Source: CAYVUI01 sp964454745 (GTDB lineage: Bacteria > Planctomycetota > Phycisphaerae > Sedimentisphaerales > Anaerohalosphaeraceae). Taken from it: a DNA stretch of 29,506 nucleotides. Every line of letters begins with the position of its first letter. Within the stretch, counting starts at the first letter, position 1. The notes beneath the pieces were generated by a model. The model was not told the DNA's origin and searched no databases. It worked only from the letters and a program-made list of their open reading frames with translations. Positions 14,663-22,671 of this stretch are shown here, piece by piece. The stretch lies in NCBI GenBank assembly GCA_964454745.1, contig CAYVUI010000053.1, positions 1-29,506 on the forward strand, written 5' to 3'. A program made the translations under genes and the position numbers.

Positions 14663-15465
14663 TGTCAGGAATTGCTTTAGAATTAGACTCTATAACGGTT
14701 CTCCGTTCAGGACGATACATATTAGATGTCGAAAAACTAAGAATCCCAGCGGGACAATTTGTAAATATCATCGGCACAAACGGGGCCGGTAAAACCACAT
14801 TGCTTAAGGTGTTGTGCGGCTTAATGAAACCCTCATCCGGAGAAGTATTTTTTGATAATATCGCCCTCACGTCTTTGTCTTCATGGAACAGGACGAATCT
14901 GAAAAAGCAAATCGGCTATATCCCGCAGTCTGCCGAATACAATTCGGAATTACCTTTTACTGTACGTGAAGTGGTTGTTATGGGAAGAAGCAGTGCAAAA
15001 CGACTGTTTTCAGGACTGACACAGGCTGACTATGATTCTGCAGATCAATGGATTGAAAGAATTGGTCTTGCCGAGCAAGGTAAACAGACTTTTCGCAGTC
15101 TATCCGGTGGGGAACAGCAAAAGACGTTAATCGCAAGGGCAATGGTCCAAAATCCAAAAATTCTTATGCTGGACGAACCGACGTCAAATCTTGATTTTCA
15201 CTGGAAAGGAAAAATCAGTCGCCTTGTTAAAGATTTGCAAAAGCAAATGAATCTGACCGTACTTATGATTTCTCATGAGCTTACGTCAATTCCCATAGAA
15301 ACTGACCGCACAATTTTACTGGACAACGGAAAAATTATCGCAGATGGCAGCAGCGAGACTGTTTTGACTTCGGAGCAAATCGCTCAGGTGTACAAATGCA
15401 GAATCAATGTTTGTGAAATAAATGGAAGCAAATACATTATCAATCAGGATATAACAAAAGTATAA
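14662..15465 (+). CDS. Metal ABC transporter ATP-binding protein (ZnuC/TroB-like)
   Basis: The 267-aa ATPase has Walker A GTNGAGKTT (38-46), Q-loop IGYIPQS, signature LSGGEQQ (147-153), Walker B ILMLDEPTS (167 on) and switch His in MISHELTS. FTVREVVVMGR is typical of the metal/iron-chelate group. It powers the adjacent ABC-3 permease. Its ATG overlaps the last base of the lipoprotein stop, and the permease begins 1 base after its own stop, so the three transporter genes form one unit. Confidence 0.9.
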   Translation: MSGIALELDSITVLRSGRYILDVEKLRIPAGQFVNIIGTNGAGKTTLLKVLCGLMKPSSGEVFFDNIALTSLSSWNRTNLKKQIGYIPQSAEYNSELPFTVREVVVMGRSSAKRLFSGLTQADYDSADQWIERIGLAEQGKQTFRSLSGGEQQKTLIARAMVQNPKILMLDEPTSNLDFHWKGKISRLVKDLQKQMNLTVLMISHELTSIPIETDRTILLDNGKIIADGSSETVLTSEQIAQVYKCRINVCEINGSKYIINQDITKV

Positions 15466-15466
15466 G

Positions 15467-16264
15467 ATGGATTCATTTTTTTATTTAGTTATTGTTGCCG
15501 GAGCTATTGCCGGGGCCAGCACCGGGTTTCTAGGTGTCTATATTGTAGGTATGCGGATGCCCTTTATTGGAACCTGCATTTCACATGCTGCTATGGCCGG
15601 TACTATTTTTTCATGTCTATTGGGAATCAATCCTGCGATAGGAGCGATTGTATTTTCTGTTTTAGCGGCAATGTCCATGGCCGCGATTCCTCCTGAAAAA
15701 TCGAGGCTGGATACAAATGTAGGGCTGGCAATTCTTTTTTCTTTTCTTTTGGGATTGACATTTTTAGGGATCGGCCTTATGGAAAACAGCCGCTCTGAAA
15801 TATTAGGGCTATTATGGGGCAGCATTCTTTTTGTTCAAAAGAAATCTGTCTTGGCGATAGCTCTAATTGCTTTGTTAGTTGGTTTATTCTCATTCCTGTT
15901 CAATAAAGAAATGAAAGTACTGCTGTTTAGCCGTTCAATTGCCTCTGCGACAGGCGTTCATGAAAGCTTTGTATATGCTCTTTTCTTGGCTTTATGCGGT
16001 CTAACGATTTCCATCAACCTCCCTATTGTTGGTGGGCTTATGATATTCAGCCTGATCACCAATCCCGCAGCGGCAGCCTATCAGATATGCCGAGGCCATA
16101 AAACTGTTGTGATCACGGCAACACTTTTTGGGGTACTATCAACCGTAGTAGGATTTCTGGTTTCGTTCTGGCTGGATTTACCTACCGGCGCATGTATTGT
16201 TCTTGTCAGTACACTCATTTTCGCAGTTTCGGCATTATACAGAAGATATCATAATGTGGATTGA
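15467..16264 (+). CDS. Metal ABC transporter permease (ABC-3 family, ZnuB-like)
   Basis: A 265-aa integral membrane protein with about seven or eight hydrophobic helices. Family marks are the N-terminal GASTGFLGVYIVGMRMPFIG, the SHAAMAG loop and the later GLTISINLPIVGGLMIFSLI with NPAAAA. ABC-3 permeases carry zinc, manganese, iron or nickel across the inner membrane. It is the last gene of the run; the next gene is convergent, with about 100 bases between them and no strong terminator seen. Confidence 0.9.
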   Translation: MDSFFYLVIVAGAIAGASTGFLGVYIVGMRMPFIGTCISHAAMAGTIFSCLLGINPAIGAIVFSVLAAMSMAAIPPEKSRLDTNVGLAILFSFLLGLTFLGIGLMENSRSEILGLLWGSILFVQKKSVLAIALIALLVGLFSFLFNKEMKVLLFSRSIASATGVHESFVYALFLALCGLTISINLPIVGGLMIFSLITNPAAAAYQICRGHKTVVITATLFGVLSTVVGFLVSFWLDLPTGACIVLVSTLIFAVSALYRRYHNVD

Positions 16265-16364
16265 TTACTCGATTATTGTGACGAAAACAAGAATTTAAAC
16301 TGTACGTTAAAAAGGGATTCGACATCAAAATCTTTTTTTAGGAGTACAAAATTAGGGTTGATAT

Positions 16365-18350
16365 CTATTGTTTACAATCCATCACCACACATTTGCCGGG
16401 TTGAACATCCAAATTGATAACAGGCCCTTTTAAACTGCCTTTGCCATGCAAAAAACGGATATTTTTGTATGCTTGAGTGCACTGGATTTGAATTTCCTTT
16501 TTTTCAAAAGAGTGATTTACAGCAACGCATAATATATTGTCTGAAGAAAGCGGATGCTCGGTAATATCCAAATCCTTGAGGTCCATCGGTTTGCGGATCA
16601 GTCGTTTTGAGAGTATTTTTTCAGCAAAGATTCTATAAAGAGCATGGAAATGGGGAGCATCGGCTTCAAAACAGCCGGGAGTTGATGTCAAGAGGATTTC
16701 CATTCCCACATTCAGGAAGAACACCCGGCCATTGCCGAGCTGGTTAACTGTAAAGGCAGGTTTGCTTTCCTTATCCCATGCCAGTACCTGGGCTGTTGTG
16801 GGCTTTAGAGTCAGTTCATAGTCGTGTCCTGTCTGAATGCCGCCTTCGCGAACAGAAACCAAAGCATTGCTGTCCATCGGAAATGTCAGTTCCAGATTTT
16901 GATCTTCAAGTATGATGGTCGGATGGGATGTGCGGACTTTTCTGGTTTGAATTTCCAGTCCAGCCATTTGGGTAAATGGGGCAGCAAGGGCGTCCCGGCA
17001 GCTTATGTAAAGATCAGCTCCGTTTTCAATATTTTCAAGCAACTGCTTTCTCTGGCCGGCAGTCAGCGGACTTAAACCTGAAATCGATGGCAGCAGATAA
17101 AGGTCGGACTGCGGGATGGGGGCCTCAGGGGCGCAAAACTGCAGGTCAAAACCTGCCTGCTTGGAAAGAATAAAGGCTCCGAGGGCAGTGGCCCAGTGGT
17201 CCTGACCGTGACTGAGCAGGCAAACGGCATCACGCCGACGGGGTGGAAGTTTCGCAGCATCCCCAGGAAGCTCAGCGAGTATATCATGAAACTGGAGATA
17301 ACTTTTCAATGCGGGTTTGGGTGAAAAGTCTGAGTGGAATAAGCCGAGGTCTTTTTCAAATTCTGTCCAGTCATAAGGGGCTTTTTCGAGGTGGTCAAAC
17401 TGAAACGCAGTCCACCACAGACAGCCGAGGTTGTCATTGGCCCAGCAGGAGCGTAGAATCGTATCCAGGTACATTTTGGCCAGATCTTCACTGACCATGC
17501 TGCGGCCCAGGTCGCCGATCTCTTCACTCATGCAGGGCTTACCGGAGATATCGCTGTACAGGGTAGATTCCGCGGCAGGATGGAATGTGCTTCGGAGACT
17601 GGCGAGGGAATCGTAGTCACAGTGCGGGACAAAAAGCGAATACGGGTGCGTCGTGACGATATCGCAATGCTCGCCCTGATCGGCAATTTTCCATGGATTG
17701 TTCGGATCTGAGACCGTCAGCCCGTGCATGCCGGAGATTACCGGGCGATTGGGGTCGTGTTTTCGTATGGTATTAGCGATCAGGGCTGTCCATGAATAGG
17801 CGGCCTCGCGGTTGGGGCAATCGCTCATGATGTTGCTTTCATTACCGAGGCCCCATGCGGCAATGGCCGGGAAATCGCGGAAGTGACTGACGAAAAAGCT
17901 GACAAAACGTACCTGCCACATCAGGGAAAATGGATCGGTAAAGGTATTGAGAGCCTGGAGAGGTTCGGGTTTGAACTGCCTGCCGCTCATCCAGCCGGTC
18001 AGGATCATTACGGTAAGATCGATCTTATGTTTTTCGGCAAGCCTGCAGAGGATTTCGAATCGCTGTACCATCTCTGGGGCCACACGGGCCTGTCCACAGG
18101 GATCATGGGATAGCGGATTTTCCCGGCATCTGATCTCCCTGGGCTGGCCGAATTCGCCGTAGAGAACCCGCAGCGGTTGAAAGTCTGACCAAAGCGGGAA
18201 TACGCGGAGGGTTTTGAGGCCGTTTTGGGCAAGCAGGCTGAAATCCTTTTCGACGATTTTCTCATCCCATTGGCTCCACATGAAACAGCCCGCATTTGAC
18301 GCCCAGTAATTGCAGCCGGTCAGAAATCCTGCTTCAAGAATACCATTCAT
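16365..18350 (-). CDS. Cytoplasmic clan GH-A glycoside hydrolase (GH5-like) with beta-galactosidase-type extra domains
   Basis: The 661-aa protein starts with a TIM barrel like GH5/cellulase-group enzymes: GLKTLRVFPLWSDFQP, the acid/base in WGLGNES (E171), and a nucleophile candidate in KPCMSEEIG (E276 or E277). From about 370 to 570 a Rossmann-like segment (DLYLLPSISGLSPLTAGQRK, FFLNVGMEI) resembles the glutamine-amidotransferase-like trimerisation domain of beta-galactosidases. A small beta domain ends the protein. No signal peptide is seen, so it acts inside the cell on imported oligosaccharide. It is the last gene of the carbohydrate locus. The precise linkage cut cannot be read; mannosidase or galactosidase activity is possible. 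Confidence 0.7.
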   Translation of the reverse strand: MNGILEAGFLTGCNYWASNAGCFMWSQWDEKIVEKDFSLLAQNGLKTLRVFPLWSDFQPLRVLYGEFGQPREIRCRENPLSHDPCGQARVAPEMVQRFEILCRLAEKHKIDLTVMILTGWMSGRQFKPEPLQALNTFTDPFSLMWQVRFVSFFVSHFRDFPAIAAWGLGNESNIMSDCPNREAAYSWTALIANTIRKHDPNRPVISGMHGLTVSDPNNPWKIADQGEHCDIVTTHPYSLFVPHCDYDSLASLRSTFHPAAESTLYSDISGKPCMSEEIGDLGRSMVSEDLAKMYLDTILRSCWANDNLGCLWWTAFQFDHLEKAPYDWTEFEKDLGLFHSDFSPKPALKSYLQFHDILAELPGDAAKLPPRRRDAVCLLSHGQDHWATALGAFILSKQAGFDLQFCAPEAPIPQSDLYLLPSISGLSPLTAGQRKQLLENIENGADLYISCRDALAAPFTQMAGLEIQTRKVRTSHPTIILEDQNLELTFPMDSNALVSVREGGIQTGHDYELTLKPTTAQVLAWDKESKPAFTVNQLGNGRVFFLNVGMEILLTSTPGCFEADAPHFHALYRIFAEKILSKRLIRKPMDLKDLDITEHPLSSDNILCVAVNHSFEKKEIQIQCTQAYKNIRFLHGKGSLKGPVINLDVQPGKCVVMDCKQ

Positions 18351-18394
18351 AATCAGATTCCGTTTTGAAGTATTGAGCTGTGTTGGTACCTTTT

Positions 18395-19711
18395 TCAGTC
18401 AGAACCGGGGACAGTGAGTTGATCACGTAAATTCGGCCTGATCTCTTTGCCCAGCAGGAATACTTTACCGTCAGGGTACCAGAGCACATCTTTTCCGTTT
18501 CGATGAGTAAAACTGGCATAGAGGGCCAGGGTATTGCTGTAATTGTCCTGCGAATCTCTCTGGTTGTCCATAAACAGCATCGGTTCGCTGAAAAAAACCG
18601 GCTGATCCGCTGCCTGGCGGTATTGTCCGCGAACGAGGTAGACCGGCCTGCGATTGAGCCATACCTTGCCATATTCGGGATTTTCCAGTCCTTCCACCCG
18701 GCCGTCATTGTTGTGAATGAACAGGGCAAAAGATCCATCCTGCAGCGGGTAGATCGGTGAACAGCTCAGCGGGTGCAGGATTACGTCTCCATGGTCACGA
18801 TAGAGAAGCGGGCGGGGATTTGTCCATGTCAGGCCCTGGTCCGCGGAGACCGAATACCACAGGTAACCGGACATGGTACGCATCAAGGTGAAAAGATCGC
18901 CGTTTGGCAGGGTTACGATGCTGGGTTCCTGGGCACAGCTCATTTTTGGGTTGTTATAATACGGCACCCGCAGGGCATTTTTTCCCCAGGCCGAGAAGCT
19001 GATTTCGATGTCGACGGGCAGGGGGTTATCGTCGAGGTTTTCAAAACGCATAAATTCACATACGCTTTCCTCGGAATGTACGGAATTGTTATGCTTGGGG
19101 GTTCGCACCGTCGGACTGACCCAGCGGGTAAAGCCGACAAAATATTTGCCGTCGCTTAGCCGCTCAGGTTTTTGCCAGACAATCCAGTTGGAAGGAACCT
19201 GGGGATCGGGATTGTCCAACGGACTTTTCTTCATCGGAACCTTTTGAGGCGAAGACCATGTTTTTCCGTTGTCATCGCTGTATATTCCTGCCATCCAACC
19301 GGTTACATAAGACCAGCCGAATTTCAGATCACCATCTTTATAAGGGGTTTTTGTATCATAATCCGGATTTGGGACCGATTGATTATACAATACATAGATT
19401 CGTCCGGACTTTGTCACCATCGGAAAGCCCCAGCTTGCCTGACTTTCTGGATCTACTTTGTTTTGGCCGGCAATGATCACTGGCTGGCTCCATGTGTTCC
19501 CGTCATCCTCACTGCGGGAGAACACAATATGATGGTTTCCAGCGCCTTCGAAGGTGTGCTGGGTCCAGATTGCCATCAGGGAGCCGTCGGGCCCGTCAAA
19601 GACGAGAAAGTGCTGGTTGCTGGCATCGGTACCCTGGGAAGACTGGGGGGTATAAACAATATAGTCCGGCCCAGTTCGCAAGGCTTCATTTTGTGTAGTG
19701 GATACTGACAT
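18395..19711 (-). CDS. Sialidase-fold (BNR repeat) protein
   Basis: The 438-aa protein is a six-bladed beta-propeller with three Asp boxes: SRSEDDGNTW (65-74), YSDDNGKTW (about 153-162) and SVSADQGLTW (287-296). Arg278 (LMRTM) and a buried Glu in CAQEPSIV could be catalytic. The FRIP motif of classical sialidases is not present, so sialic-acid hydrolysis should not be assumed; planctomycetes have many such proteins of unknown activity. No signal peptide is seen, which suggests a cytoplasmic site. ATG 19711 follows AGGAG at 5 bases, and that site lies within the end of the UroD-family gene. It is part of the carbohydrate locus. Confidence 0.75.
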   Translation of the reverse strand: MSVSTTQNEALRTGPDYIVYTPQSSQGTDASNQHFLVFDGPDGSLMAIWTQHTFEGAGNHHIVFSRSEDDGNTWSQPVIIAGQNKVDPESQASWGFPMVTKSGRIYVLYNQSVPNPDYDTKTPYKDGDLKFGWSYVTGWMAGIYSDDNGKTWSSPQKVPMKKSPLDNPDPQVPSNWIVWQKPERLSDGKYFVGFTRWVSPTVRTPKHNNSVHSEESVCEFMRFENLDDNPLPVDIEISFSAWGKNALRVPYYNNPKMSCAQEPSIVTLPNGDLFTLMRTMSGYLWYSVSADQGLTWTNPRPLLYRDHGDVILHPLSCSPIYPLQDGSFALFIHNNDGRVEGLENPEYGKVWLNRRPVYLVRGQYRQAADQPVFFSEPMLFMDNQRDSQDNYSNTLALYASFTHRNGKDVLWYPDGKVFLLGKEIRPNLRDQLTVPGSD

Positions 19712-19713
19712 TG

Positions 19714-20769
19714 TTACTCCTGTTTAGATCGATTCATTTTTTGACAAAACTGATGCAGAGACTCGACATAGGCCCGGATGTTTTCAATCGGAATACCGGC
19801 GGTCAGGACGTTCCCGGCTCCATAGATGCAGCCTCCCTGCGGACGGTAGAAAAGCTGTGCCCGCTCTTTAATCCCGGCACGTATTGTATCCGGTGTTTCA
19901 AATGGGATCAAGTGCTGGACATCCATGCCGATGTGGAAACAGATTTTACCGCTGTACTGCCGGGCGATGTACTCATCATCCATGGTGCCGACCTGGATAG
20001 GATGCAAGACATCGACGCCGGATTCGATGAGATCGTCCATGATCTCCGTGACATTGCCGCAGGTGTGCAGCCAGAAATCGAGATCCAGGCTGTGGAGCAT
20101 CTCGGCAAAACGAATGTAATACGGTTTATAAATCTCACGGTACTGCGTGGGTGACATGAAAAGGCTTCGCTGGGTTCCAAGGTCATCACCGCCGTAAATG
20201 CCGTCCGCTCCGGCCTGTTTGACCCTTTTGGCCAGAGCGGTATAGTATTCCATCAAGGCATCAAGGATCGTTTGCAATTCGGATTTATTGTCGACAAAAT
20301 CGAAGAGAAGATTCTCGATGCCGCGCATAGAAGCGAGCTTCTGGTTAAAATAATGACCGAAGCTTACGAGAAGATAACGTTCGGGATTTTGTTTTTTCAG
20401 TTCTGTTACCTGCTCGAACGGGCGGATGTGGTTGGGATCGGGCATGGTTCGGATGAATTCATTCAGTTGTTTCCAGTCCAGAATCGGGCGATTATCAATG
20501 GATCGGTTTGCTTCAATTTTCATCGGTTCAATCGCCCAGCAATATCCCGGCTCATCACCCGGACCGTGCCAGTAATCAACATGCACATTTGTAAAGGCAA
20601 TGTCATCGGGATAAGTTTTTGACAAGTCCTCAAGTTCCTCTTTGTATTGATCCCAAAGCTGCGATTCACAGGGCATGGCATGCGCGATTGCCGGGCGCGG
20701 CGGATTTTGAAAGCGGATTGCCGCCTTTACATCTTTGCGTGATAATCTTTGAGAGACTTCTACTTTCAT
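19714..20769 (-). CDS. Uroporphyrinogen decarboxylase-family (MtaA-like) protein
   Basis: The 351-aa TIM-barrel protein belongs to the UroD superfamily. It carries a zinc-site pattern H235-T-C237-G and a late C314, as in the corrinoid methyltransferases MtaA/MtbA, and lacks the features expected of true heme-pathway UroD in this context. The MtaA-type enzymes move methyl groups between a corrinoid protein and coenzyme M or folate. Proteins of this group occur often in carbohydrate loci of planctomycetes and lentisphaerae; a role in removing methyl ethers from sugars is conceivable but unproven, and no corrinoid protein is encoded here. ATG 20769 has GAGG 7 bases upstream. It overlaps nothing but sits 3 bases from the sialidase-fold gene. 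Confidence 0.75.
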   Translation of the reverse strand: MKVEVSQRLSRKDVKAAIRFQNPPRPAIAHAMPCESQLWDQYKEELEDLSKTYPDDIAFTNVHVDYWHGPGDEPGYCWAIEPMKIEANRSIDNRPILDWKQLNEFIRTMPDPNHIRPFEQVTELKKQNPERYLLVSFGHYFNQKLASMRGIENLLFDFVDNKSELQTILDALMEYYTALAKRVKQAGADGIYGGDDLGTQRSLFMSPTQYREIYKPYYIRFAEMLHSLDLDFWLHTCGNVTEIMDDLIESGVDVLHPIQVGTMDDEYIARQYSGKICFHIGMDVQHLIPFETPDTIRAGIKERAQLFYRPQGGCIYGAGNVLTAGIPIENIRAYVESLHQFCQKMNRSKQE

Positions 20770-20789
20770 AACGGAACCTCATCCACTCT

Positions 20790-22652
20790 TCAATTCGTTT
20801 CCTCAGCCAATGCAATGGTTAATGTTTCAATCATTTCACCCAGCGCCTTACGCTGGTCAAAAATAGTCTTAGGATCCCGAGTAAAAGAGACAATGTCTTT
20901 GCTGATTGTTTCCGGTACGCGGGAAAGTTCGCGAGCCTTTTGTAAGAGTGCTTTATTTTGTTCACTTTTTGATTCCGGGCTTGCGGAAAACCGCTCGATC
21001 AAAAGGTCTAGCAGGACAAAATATTCATAATCTTCCACTCCGTCACGTATCACTTCCAGGCGGATTGACGGCATCGGGTTAAAATCTTTATCCGGATACA
21101 TCAAAAAACCATCCCCGTTGACTTTTGCCCGTTTGTACATGATATGATCCTCAATTCGCAGCGGGATGTCAGGAAAATGAACCTGTGAATCCGCAGGTGA
21201 AGCGAAGCCGTCCCACCAGCAAACCGCCCAGTACAAAAAGCCTGTCACACCATATTGTCGGCACTGCCAGAATAAAACACGGTGATCGATTGCCGGTTCA
21301 TCGATAAAGAAGTTCGCATGCCGTCCGTCCCTGGGGCTGACGCAAACATAGCTCCAAAGCATATCCCCCGCCTCTCGACGCTGCTGGTAAAAGTCCGAGG
21401 CAAGACTCGGGGTCAGAGGACACCAGATATCCGCGGCCCCGATCAGTTTAGAGGGATTCTTATGCGAAATGGTCTGCATGATTTTTATATCGGGATAGTC
21501 TTTTTTGATGACAAGATACGTCTCCCGCAGGAAACCAAGCAAAGTATCACGCGGTTCATCCACACCGTAAACGAAGACCTTCCCTGGAAGATTCTGTCTT
21601 TGCCATTCCCGGGCATGGACATCATAAGGCCTGGCTACGGCCTGGGGATTTTTCTGAATTAATCCTTCCCGGAAAAACGGCGCGGTGGGAAGCCGATACA
21701 GTCCCAGCGAATAATCCGGGTAATATCGCGGAGCGAGGATTCCCACGGTTTTATGCAGATCGGTCATGTCTACGCGCAGATTTTTTTCGACCTCAACCGG
21801 GGCAAGCGCTGTGCCGGCTTCGGATTGATGGTAGTGCAGATCCTTCCTGGTTTCGATTCCCGGCTCGGGAATACCGGAGATATACTTTGAAGCGTCAGCT
21901 CCCATCTGGGGCATTGGCTTTTCATTGACAAAACGATCCACGTATTCATACCCGATATTTTTGGGAGTCAGGCGGTATTCTCCCATGAATTCGCACCATT
22001 GGGCAAATTTTTCGACAGGCATTTTTTCTTCATACGGGGCCATCCCATACTGCCACCGGGAAAGGATCGGAGCGTAAAGGCCAAAAGGCATGGCCAGCGT
22101 TCCGGGCCGGGGGATTGTAAAGTCCCAAACCCTCAGCTGCACCTTAACGGTTTTTTCTTCTTGTGCCCAACGAACGGAAATGGTTCCTTTGTACTCACCC
22201 GGCGTTGCCCGCTCAGGGACCAGAACGCTGCACCACAACACGCCCACACGGTCGACGGGGACTGTCATAACCGAGGGATGCAGCAACGGGTCAGGCCACC
22301 ACCCGACGTATGAGACGGGATAACCGGGTTTGCCCGTTTGGACGTAATCTACGATCCGCCATTTCAGCTCAATGGTCCCGGGGCCTGTAAGCGGGGACGT
22401 TTCTACCGTAACTCCTTCAAGGGTTTGGTCCGTGGGAATCACGATTAATTGGAACGATTCCGCTTCATTTCGGGCTGCGTTGATGTAGATTGTTTCTGCG
22501 GGCTTTCGCTCTGTGTGAAACTCTTTTTCCAACCTGAGCTTTTCAAGACTGTGTGTGTCGGAAAGCCGGAATGAGTCGTGGGTATCCGCCCATCCCATGG
22601 ACCCCGTAACGATAAGAATAAGTACATTCAATCCCAATATGAACCTTTGCAT
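20790..22652 (-). CDS. Secreted DUF4091 (GH123-like) glycoside hydrolase
   Basis: The 620-aa protein has a signal peptide (about 1-22, cleavage after GWA), an N-terminal beta-sandwich (about 30-175), a TIM barrel, and a C-terminal DUF4091 segment (MPSIRLEVIRDGVEDYEYFV). The catalytic pair is likely D365-E366 in VYGVDEPRD, the D-E pair used in substrate-assisted catalysis by GH123 N-acetylgalactosaminidases. It would work in the periplasm or outside the cell. ATG 22652 has AGGAG 7 bases upstream. Its neighbours, a symporter and other glycosidases, support a carbohydrate role; the exact substrate is unproven. Confidence 0.8.
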   Translation of the reverse strand: MQRFILGLNVLILIVTGSMGWADTHDSFRLSDTHSLEKLRLEKEFHTERKPAETIYINAARNEAESFQLIVIPTDQTLEGVTVETSPLTGPGTIELKWRIVDYVQTGKPGYPVSYVGWWPDPLLHPSVMTVPVDRVGVLWCSVLVPERATPGEYKGTISVRWAQEEKTVKVQLRVWDFTIPRPGTLAMPFGLYAPILSRWQYGMAPYEEKMPVEKFAQWCEFMGEYRLTPKNIGYEYVDRFVNEKPMPQMGADASKYISGIPEPGIETRKDLHYHQSEAGTALAPVEVEKNLRVDMTDLHKTVGILAPRYYPDYSLGLYRLPTAPFFREGLIQKNPQAVARPYDVHAREWQRQNLPGKVFVYGVDEPRDTLLGFLRETYLVIKKDYPDIKIMQTISHKNPSKLIGAADIWCPLTPSLASDFYQQRREAGDMLWSYVCVSPRDGRHANFFIDEPAIDHRVLFWQCRQYGVTGFLYWAVCWWDGFASPADSQVHFPDIPLRIEDHIMYKRAKVNGDGFLMYPDKDFNPMPSIRLEVIRDGVEDYEYFVLLDLLIERFSASPESKSEQNKALLQKARELSRVPETISKDIVSFTRDPKTIFDQRKALGEMIETLTIALAEETN

Positions 22653-22671
22653 GGTATTGCTCCTGAAAAGG

